Positions 61,501 through 64,000 of a DNA stretch of 64,000 nucleotides are shown here, piece by piece; the stretch's first letter is position 1, and every line of letters starts with the position of its first letter. The position numbers and the translations under genes are program-made. The notes below the pieces were generated by a model that was not told where the DNA came from, ran no database searches, and was given only the letters and a program-made list of their open reading frames with translations. Source of the stretch: Limnoperna fortunei (lineage: Eukaryota > Mollusca > Bivalvia > Mytilida > Modiolidae); NCBI GenBank assembly GCA_944474755.1, contig OX104112.1:69054433-69118432 (forward strand), read 5' to 3'.

Positions 61501-62737
61501 ATAGATCAGGAATACGAAACGTAATCTTTCCACAACTTTGTCTTATAGTACAACCTTCTGTTATTGACCGTTTCGCGTTATTATCATTCGACGACTTTTA
61601 AGGTACTTGGATGTCTAGTATCGCCATCTAGTGACGAGATGGTGACAAGATGGCGGACCTCCATAAGTGCATTTTTTACACGATAAATTCCATGCAGAAA
61701 CTTAACTACTGAAAATATAATAAAACATCAAGAGGCAAATTTGTTTCTTTTTAGTTGAAGAATAACATATAAAATTTTCATTTTTTTCGCGAAGTTTCCC
61801 TTTAAAGACAATCTGTTATTTTTGTTGACTTGTGTGTTGTCAATTATGTCAAAAACAATTTGTATTGTTTCATTAGTTCTTTCGAACTGTCAGTGTAAGT
61901 GTTTTCCTGAAATGTTTTTCTATAATTTCGTAATAAAGTGTATAAATGTGATTACACTATTTATTAATTATTGTCGATTAATTGAATGGATAAAATACCT
62001 CATATATCACAGGCTACAAATACCATGACAAAACAAGCAATGCCAAAATACATGAAATAAATACAGTTAAATTTTTTTAAATCACATAATAAAAATGACG
62101 TCATACCCTAAACTCGGTTTACTCGAACTTCAGATAAATCAATATATTTTTTACGGTCCCGCAAACTTGGACTTATCGAGGTTTGACTGTATTGATATTC
62201 TGCATATGTGATAGAAAGAGTGAAGATATAAAAATCAATAACAGCCTGGCAGGCTGTTATCATCAACATTCCATTAGAAACCCGTTTTTGATGACATCCT
62301 ACATAGCAGACCAACATCCCCATAGAAAATATGTAACACCCCTGATCATTTGTCTATGAATGACTGCTGTAATCAATGTGGAATGTAACGACGGATGCTA
62401 TGGAAATCTATACAGAAATTTTACTTGATCAATGTCTGCTATACTGAAATATATGATTAACTTATTTTGATATGAAACACTCATATTATTCTAAAAATAT
62501 AAACATTGTGTATCTTTCATTGTAACAAATCAAAATTATAAATTGTCACATGCAATAAAATAAATACCAATATTTAGACAAAACAAAGCAAATGTAAAGC
62601 TTACCAATAAACAATCCACATGACTTTAATATTTGGTTTCCAAGCAGTAATAATGCCACAATCTGTTCAACTTCTGGATTAGTGTAGAGTTTGGGAAGAA
62701 TAATACTGGGGTTAACTTGTACATCAAAATCAAAACA
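37414..62737 (-). CDS. Protein with three NDK-like (NME) domains, 13 exons, 5' end outside window
   Basis: Thirteen exons join in frame on the minus strand (1716 nt, 571 residues plus stop). Domain 1 spans about residues 44-175 (EGFELLGIKW to TAEEAYAFTRAFF) and lacks the HGS motif. Domain 2, about 215-400, is closest to NDK: LLIIKPRAVKRH, EGFKIVAMR, SGPSFCLVLQRENGVKK, LLGPVDPLNAR, then FGVDIVTNAFH. Lysine, the Arg of WRGTFG, Asn and His are kept; the Arg before the loop and the Thr of GxTxP are changed. Domain 3, about 430-571, has CLVLKPPLV, HGFEVLGCRM and SGPCIVISLQRDNAVL, but RPTDS replaces HGSDS. NDKs transfer phosphate between nucleotides, and multi-domain members are often ciliary. I do not recognise an orthologue; an NME8-type protein is one alternative. 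Catalysis is doubtful. Confidence 0.75.
38746..39690. mobile_element. hAT-type non-autonomous element, copy 1, with 8-bp TSD
   Basis: 945 bp. Ends CAGGGGTCTGGAA and TTCCAGACCCCTG are perfect inverted repeats. It is flanked by CAGTAATG on both sides (38738-38745, 39691-39698), a perfect 8-bp duplication as hAT transposases make. Near the right end are ATGTCCGATTTGAGCAAATT and GTCCGGCAAATATGACC. No transposase frame is present. Confidence 0.88.
39832..40665 (+). repeat. Direct duplication of about 150 bp flanking a hairpin-ended element
   Basis: ATAGGATAAAGCAATATTCA and a following block with TTGCTTAGAAA.CTG..ACAGAAATTTTTGTTAC occur near 39839-39975 and 40505-40650. Both units end in GGGTAAAACAGTA.ACCC. 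Between them, at 40052-40316, is a complete short element with GTGAGCATGCTCAC near its start and a terminal hairpin. Confidence 0.55.
40052..40316 (+). mobile_element. Helentron/pearl-like short element, copy 1
   Basis: Starts ACAAGTGTGGACTGTGAGCA with the palindrome GTGAGCATGCTCAC (40065-40078), then GGGATACCCC. It ends in a GACA microsatellite, CCTATATACCCCCC and GGGGGTATAAAA, which pair. The GATACCCC near the start is an inverted match to the GGGGTAT end. No coding capacity. The family name is inference from architecture. Confidence 0.6.
41000..41400 (-). repeat. Relic of a pearl-like core repeat, reverse orientation
   Basis: On the minus strand it has two-plus diverged units with GGAGGCCCCAAATATCATTC, TGGCACTATGTGACAAAGAT and CCATTCAGTGGTGTAGG, the same core as the 171-bp array at 51420-52600. 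A T-run and G-run sit at its low end (about 40998-41020). Confidence 0.6.
41440..41785 (+). pseudogene. Dead pogo/Tigger-type transposase (DDE) fragment
   Basis: TADRGKLPQYVEFERKTLSK in one frame continues after a +1 shift as FPKEIVMHVHPNGWFDD, DWLNRVWGRGPFAG and LLVLNSFRC. A stop at 41697-41699 follows, and then IPGGITCMLQPLYVSINKPM. This is the DDE core order of pogo-type transposases (ADG.KLPP, GWmd, lvlDsfr, IPgG.TsklQPLD..iNkPfK). Two catalytic aspartates are replaced: LVLN for LVLD and QPLY for QPLD. It has no N-terminal DNA-binding part. It is a decayed copy inside the last intron of the NDK-like gene, on the opposite strand. Confidence 0.75.
42521..43080 (+). repeat. Tandem array, four units of about 146 bp
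   Basis: GAGGTCAAGGTCAGGTGACA recurs at about 42613, 42759, 42904 and 43050. Units also share CCTATATACCAAATATTGTC and CATGGTTACAGAGGAAC. The flank to the right (to about 43240) contains GGACCTAGGGCTTGGGCTTA and looks like the end of the host element. Short open frames across the units are by-products. Confidence 0.8.
43880..44790 (+). mobile_element. Helentron/pearl-like element, copy 2, with internal tandem units
   Basis: The head has GTGAGCATGCTCAC (43886-43899) and ATACCCCATG. The interior has three diverged units with TGAATATACATG.ACA.GAAA.TTGA spaced about 160-170 bp (44215, 44385, 44544). The end has GATGGACGGATGGATGGGTC, then CCCCTAGCAACTTCGTTGCA and GGGGTATAAAA folding together. Confidence 0.6.
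44853..44922 (-). CDS. NDK-like gene exon: domain 3, fourth part
   Basis: 70 nt, phase 2 to phase 0. It reads SDYGSESLIGKYGDMIFRPT then DSKQ. RPTDS stands where an active NDK has HGSDS, so this domain should not form the phosphohistidine. Confidence 0.7.
45081..45417. mobile_element. MITE with about 60-bp terminal inverted repeats
   Basis: The left end GTGTTTTGGTTGAGGTTTTT pairs with the right end, which read inward is GTGTTTTGGTGGAGGTTTTT. Homology continues through AAAACTGCT.AC.GGGTATGGT. 337 bp, no coding frame, in an intron of the NDK-like gene. Confidence 0.7.
45616..45701 (-). CDS. NDK-like gene exon: domain 3, third part
   Basis: 86 nt, phase 0 to phase 2. It reads VPLITSGPCIVISLQRDNAV then LAFNAIMG, matching lv..SGP...l.L.r.naV of NDK. 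Confidence 0.78.
46136..46226 (-). CDS. NDK-like gene exon: domain 3, second part
   Basis: 91 nt, phase 2 to phase 0. Joined to the previous exon it gives HGFEVLGCRMVWFTQEQAQQ then FLHVIDAGSFKQ, the GF.ivg.rm..ls.eqa.. segment of NDK. Confidence 0.78.
46338..46768 (+). mobile_element. Helentron/pearl-like element, copy 3
   Basis: Starts near GATCTAGCGATCACTGATAC with CCC following. The interior has two units with AAATTTCTAACGTTTTTCGT. It ends in GGACGGACGGACGGAAGGAC, then ATATACCCCAGATTGTCGAG and CGGGGGAATA. Confidence 0.5.
46841..47265 (+). mobile_element. Helentron/pearl-like element, copy 4
   Basis: Starts CAAGTGTGGACTGTGAGCAC, matching the 40052 copy, with GGGATACCCC. The interior has repeated AATTATCTCCCCTGAATAAT units. 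It ends with GACAGACA repeats, GGGTGATTCCTATATACCCC and a C-run. The closing GGGGGTATA of the terminal hairpin is missing. Confidence 0.55.
47455..47605 (-). repeat. Degenerate tRNA-derived SINE, copy 4
   Basis: On the minus strand: GTGGTTGAGCAGTTAAGATA, then AATGATCATTAGCTTGTCGA, ACTGTCAATAAAAACTGGAC and ACCATGATATTGC. It follows the order of SINE copies 1-3 with deletions and substitutions. Confidence 0.5.
47687..47807 (-). CDS. NDK-like gene exon: start of domain 3
   Basis: 121 nt, phase 1 to phase 2. It reads DSAENILMETTCLVLKPPLV then TLKKDGVYGYVELIEGLINH. CLVLKPPLV corresponds to the NDK start with its lysine. Confidence 0.75.
48628..48684 (+). repeat. (AAATA)n microsatellite
   Basis: A run of AAATAAAATA units in an intron of the NDK-like gene. 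Confidence 0.85.
49497..52953. repeat. Large imperfect inverted repeat (foldback), right arm split by an insertion
   Basis: The left arm at about 49497-50345 pairs with 50555-51241 plus 52677-52953. Anchors are ACCATAA.C.G.TGGGGT at the outer ends, AGTTAAAAATGTATGTCTAG, AGCACCCTCAACTGTCAGGA (50046) against its complement (50941), and TTGATACCAACTG (50317) against CAGTTGGTATCAA (50584) near the centre. Divergence is perhaps 10-15 percent by eye. The motif GTCAGGAGTGCAAC or close variants occurs about every 190 bp, reversed in the right arm. There is no transposase, and the short frames in the arms are not genes. Confidence 0.8.
51246..52676 (+). mobile_element. Helentron/pearl-like element, copy 5, with seven 171-bp core repeats
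   Basis: The head carries GTGAGCAATGCTCAC (51262-51276) and GATACCCCGCG. The core has seven units marked by GTCCATG.TTTTCTATGGGA at about 51437, 51609, 51777, 51950, 52119, 52291 and 52462. The end has GGACGGACGGACAGACGGAC, then ATATACCCCCCGCTTTTCAA and GCGGGGGGTATA, a near-perfect terminal hairpin. It interrupts the right arm of the inverted repeat. Central tandem units between conserved ends match what I know of oyster pearl elements; the relationship is inference. Confidence 0.72.
53255..54005 (+). pseudogene. Penelope-like reverse transcriptase relic
   Basis: FDFSTLYSYTTLQQEKLKSY gives RT motif A. VFQQTMGIPMGKNSAPLHAI gives motif B (GIPMG.N.AP). After a frame change come LIYSSELEIKETTDTAS and, past a stop at 53733-53735, YDKQDDFNFKIINFPHLCSN and YSSQLIRYARTCSKY. 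This order is typical of a bivalve RT family I place with Penelope-like elements. The catalytic YxDD motif expected between motif B and SELEIK is missing, and there are several stops and shifts, so it is dead. It lies in an intron of the NDK-like gene on the opposite strand. Confidence 0.72.
54170..54353 (-). repeat. Dispersed repeat downstream of the RT relic
   Basis: Minus-strand CCTAACTTGGTACAGGCATT and the following block resemble sequence I know as repetitive in bivalves. The high end repeats the AACAAAATACAGAAC motif seen at 24508. The open frame across it is not taken as a gene. Confidence 0.4.
54545..54629 (-). CDS. NDK-like gene exon: linker between domains 2 and 3
   Basis: 85 nt, phase 0 to phase 1; acceptor atttcag|ATA, donor g|GTAAAC. 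It reads ILCPAVDSTIDIRFHEHRVL then TVHLSDQP. No motif is recognised; it is held in place by phase and splice signals. Confidence 0.65.
55064..55238. mobile_element. Hairpin MITE, about 175 bp
   Basis: AGTTGCCTATATAGAGGGCA then ATGTCATGATA and GGGAGAGTGGTATTGCCT on the left pair with the right arm almost throughout. The apex is near 55150. A related small hairpin GGGCTTTATCATGCCGTGAT lies at about 54827. Confidence 0.78.
55475..55569 (-). CDS. NDK-like gene exon: end of domain 2
   Basis: 95 nt, phase 1 to phase 0. It reads GSSNYVKAVEEQKMFFPDGL then CCQSNEYLESEQ. GSSNYVKAVEEQKMFFP fits the NDK ending GSDS.e.A..EI.fFFP. Confidence 0.7.
56127..56225 (-). CDS. Possible cassette exon inserted in the NDK domain 2 active site
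   Basis: 99 nt (or 90 nt if the inner acceptor at 56216 is used), phase 1 to phase 1, donor g|GTAAGG. It reads EFVGPTDKTYIMFGPIKNRF then LLIFKSDIVI. It sits between the exon ending in NAFH and the exon starting GSSNY. Skipping it keeps frame and restores a continuous HGSS motif. Its reality rests on splice signals and an open frame only. Confidence 0.45.
56755..57033 (+). mobile_element. Short element ending in a GTCTCC..GGGGAGAC hairpin
   Basis: The start has GATGTCTCTACCGTTCCCCC. The end has ACAGACAGACGTACAGGAC, then ATGTCTCCCAAGGAAGTGGG and GGAGACATAATA. The layout is that of the GGGGTATA elements (head motif inverted at the tail, GACA repeats, terminal hairpin) with different sequence. 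Confidence 0.5.
57112..57307 (-). CDS. NDK-like gene exon: core of domain 2 with active-site His
   Basis: 196 nt, phase 0 to phase 1. It reads LKSGPSFCLVLQRENGVKKL, LLGPVDPLNARRQSQF, then WRGTFGVDIVTNAFH at the donor. The NDK order GP.DP, RG.FG, N..H is intact. The exon ends one base after the His codon. Confidence 0.88.
58088..58328 (-). CDS. NDK-like gene exon: linker and start of domain 2
   Basis: 241 nt, phase 2 to phase 0. A linker (EEKDSILTRSEALKESIFNV) is followed by TTLLIIKPRAVKRHLPKIIK and KIVQEGFKIVAMRLQILTEE. This is the clearest NDK N-terminal signature in the gene, with the conserved lysine of IKP. Confidence 0.85.
58558..58786 (-). CDS. NDK-like gene exon: end of NDK-like domain 1
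   Basis: 229 nt, phase 1 to phase 2. It continues TTEPALVLILRGINGFKRLE, equivalent to SGPvlalvleG..avk, then IIPRPDPKSG and SRTAEEAYAFTRAFF. The histidine of the NDK active site is absent (YIMSRT in its place). Confidence 0.78.
59166..59345 (-). CDS. NDK-like gene exon: start of NDK-like domain 1
   Basis: 180 nt, phase 1 to phase 1; acceptor cttacag|GA, donor g|GTATAT. It contains KTITVLPLKEGFELLGIKWV, which matches the IKP..EGF strand-helix of NDK with the usual KP replaced, then SQAKDITPYEVGDKGW. Confidence 0.75.
59746..62189. mobile_element. pogo/Tigger-like DNA element with TA target site
   Basis: The left end is CAGTCGAACCTCTTTTTCTC and the right end read inward is CAGTCAAACCTCGATAAGTC, each next to TA. 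CAGTCGAACCTC-type ends are typical of Tigger/pogo-like transposons. Subterminal GTTGACTCGA and GTTCGAGTAAACCGAG also correspond. 2444 bp, of which 1536 bp is a later nested insertion. No transposase frame remains. Confidence 0.72.
60266..61801. mobile_element. TTAA-flanked DNA element nested in the pogo-like element
   Basis: It begins AGGGAAACTTCGCGAAAAAA and ends with the complement, flanked by TTAA (60262-60265 and 61802-61805). The inverted repeats run about 150 bp with mismatches: TGAAAATTTGATATGTTATT on the left against AATAACATATAAAATTTTCA on the right, and TTTTGATGTTTTATT beyond. A TTAA duplication with AGGG ends points to the Kolobok or piggyBac group. No transposase frame is visible. 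Confidence 0.8.
62605..62737 (-). CDS. NDK-like gene, first exon in window
   Basis: 133 nt, phase 0 to phase 1; acceptor ttccag|TGT, donor g|GTAAGC. It reads CFDFDVQVNPSIILPKLYTN then PEVEQIVALLLLGNQILKSC GLFIG. It leads directly into the first NDK-like domain. Upstream exons must lie beyond 64000 or within 62738-64000, unseen. Confidence 0.65.
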
Positions 62738-64000
62738 CTGGAAAAGAAATAACAACAGAATGTGTATTGGGGAATATGAAAAAGACACTCAAGTGCAAGG
62801 GTCTGGAAATGGTCATATTTGCCGGACATATCCGACATTTACATTAAAATGTCTAACGTTTAGTCAAATCGGACATCTAAAAAAGTTATATTTTACTTGG
62901 TCAATAATATAAATATCTTTTAGTTGGTTTTAATACCTTTAATTTCCGCTAGATATAAATATTTTATTAAAAAATCAACCATAAGGCTATTTCCTGTCAC
63001 TGACACATGTGTTTATTAAGTTATCATTCACTCCAGTCAATTGTTAATTACGTAATATGGTTAACACAACAGGTGATAACCTAATTATGAGTACAGATCT
63101 GTTTCATCCATTTCGTAGAATATGTTATTGCAACAGTATTTTGAAACAATAGGAATGAATTGTTTGTATGTTATATTGCTTAGAAAATATGCAACATGAT
63201 GGAAAAACACATGTGGTCAGAATTGTACATCTCACATGCCCCAATGTACCTGACGTACATAAATCTGGGGAAAATCAATTCAAATTAAATTTGATTGAAA
63301 TGATGAGAACAAAAATGAATATTTAATTCTATAAATAATAACTTGTAAAAAACGTGGTCCATTGCAGAATGTCGTATACATTAGATTCTGTTCCGAACTT
63401 GTTGTAATTTTGTAACAACTTCCTACTTCTGGTTAATGAAAATGTCTCCCGAATGTTCATAAAAAAAATGTTGTTTGTCATTACTTTGTTGAATAGACAA
63501 CATGTCATTTTATAATAAAGACATTTTAGGAAGCAGAATGTTTTCCTACATATATTTCCTTTCTTGCACGATGCATATATCACAGGAAGCCATCACAAAA
63601 CAACAAATATCTACTACGGTCTTGAAAAAAATTTAAAAGACCTTAATTCTGAACTTTAAGGAAAAGCACATACACATCCCAGCTTAAGCAAACACAATAA
63701 AAAGTACTTTGTACTTTTATATGATGACCGGTAAAATGTCCCACATGACTCAGGAAAATTTCCAGGGCCTTGCTCAAGTGTCCTAAACAATTAAAGGAAT
63801 CTTTGTTGGAAAAGGTCATTCTGCAACTACACAGACCAACAGATGGATACTAAAGTGTTGGAAATCTTTAATATAGTTTTTATAATTATCACAAACATTA
63901 AAAAATCGAAGAATGTGTCCAAGGGACACAGATGCGCCTGATAAATGAAGTCAAAACAGGAAGTGGTTGTCCGACAGGTCTGAAAGTCGCTTAGGATGCA
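62738..64000 (-). other. Intron or upstream part of the NDK-like gene at the right edge
   Basis: Almost all of it is the hAT copy (62796-63772). A possible element head with GTGTCCAAGGGACAC lies at 63915-63929. No further exon was recognised. Confidence 0.55.
62796..63772. mobile_element. hAT-type non-autonomous element, copy 2, with 8-bp TSD
   Basis: 977 bp. Ends CAAGGGTCTGGAAA and TTTCCAGGGCCTTG are flanked by CTCAAGTG on both sides (62788-62795, 63773-63780). The left end, GGTCATATTTGCCGGACAT, equals the inverted right end of copy 1 at 38746-39690, so the two are the same family in opposite orientation. It sits 58 bp upstream of an exon of the NDK-like gene. Confidence 0.88.

Overview
This is a eukaryotic nuclear window of low GC, with short exons, long AT-rich introns and many mobile elements. 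It looks like a bivalve mollusc, possibly a mussel. The grounds are tRNA-derived SINEs ending in a GTTTAACGCC-type tail, short elements ending in GGAC/GACA microsatellites plus a terminal hairpin, and a Penelope-like reverse transcriptase relic. The species call is inference. I see no bacterial operon, CRISPR array or rRNA gene. The long open frames in most of the window are chance or repeat-derived.

Two protein genes can be reconstructed, both on the minus strand. (1) A Dscam-like cell adhesion gene occupies 417-20749: a signal-peptide exon at 20692-20749, a 15.4-kb intron, then exons for Ig1, Ig2 (split over two exons) and Ig3. All joins are phase 1. The gene continues off the left edge. 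(2) A protein with three nucleoside-diphosphate-kinase-like (NDK/NME) domains is encoded by 13 exons from 62737 down to a stop codon at 37414. Its first exons lie beyond the right edge. The 13 exons sum to 1716 nt and stay in frame. The middle NDK domain keeps the lysine and histidine of the family; the outer two have lost the His motif. A phase-1 exon lies exactly between the active-site His and the following Gly-Ser.

Layout: 1-20.7 kb, Dscam 5' part, with few recognisable mobile elements in its giant intron; 20.8-34.8 kb, intergenic, with MITEs and a near-identical 655-bp tandem duplication; about 34.8-37.4 kb, repeat-poor, possibly the 3' UTR of the NDK-like gene; 37.4-64 kb, the NDK-like gene, whose introns are packed with elements. 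These include two hAT-type copies with perfect 8-bp target duplications, several Helentron/pearl-like elements, a pogo-type element with a TTAA-flanked element nested in it, a dead pogo transposase fragment, the Penelope-like relic, and a 3.4-kb inverted repeat whose right arm was split by a later insertion.

I found no convincing new biological system. The observations most worth checking are the possible cassette exon inside the NDK active site and the large inverted repeat carrying a recurring GTCAGGAGTGCAAC motif. All calls are by eye; no database search or alignment was run.
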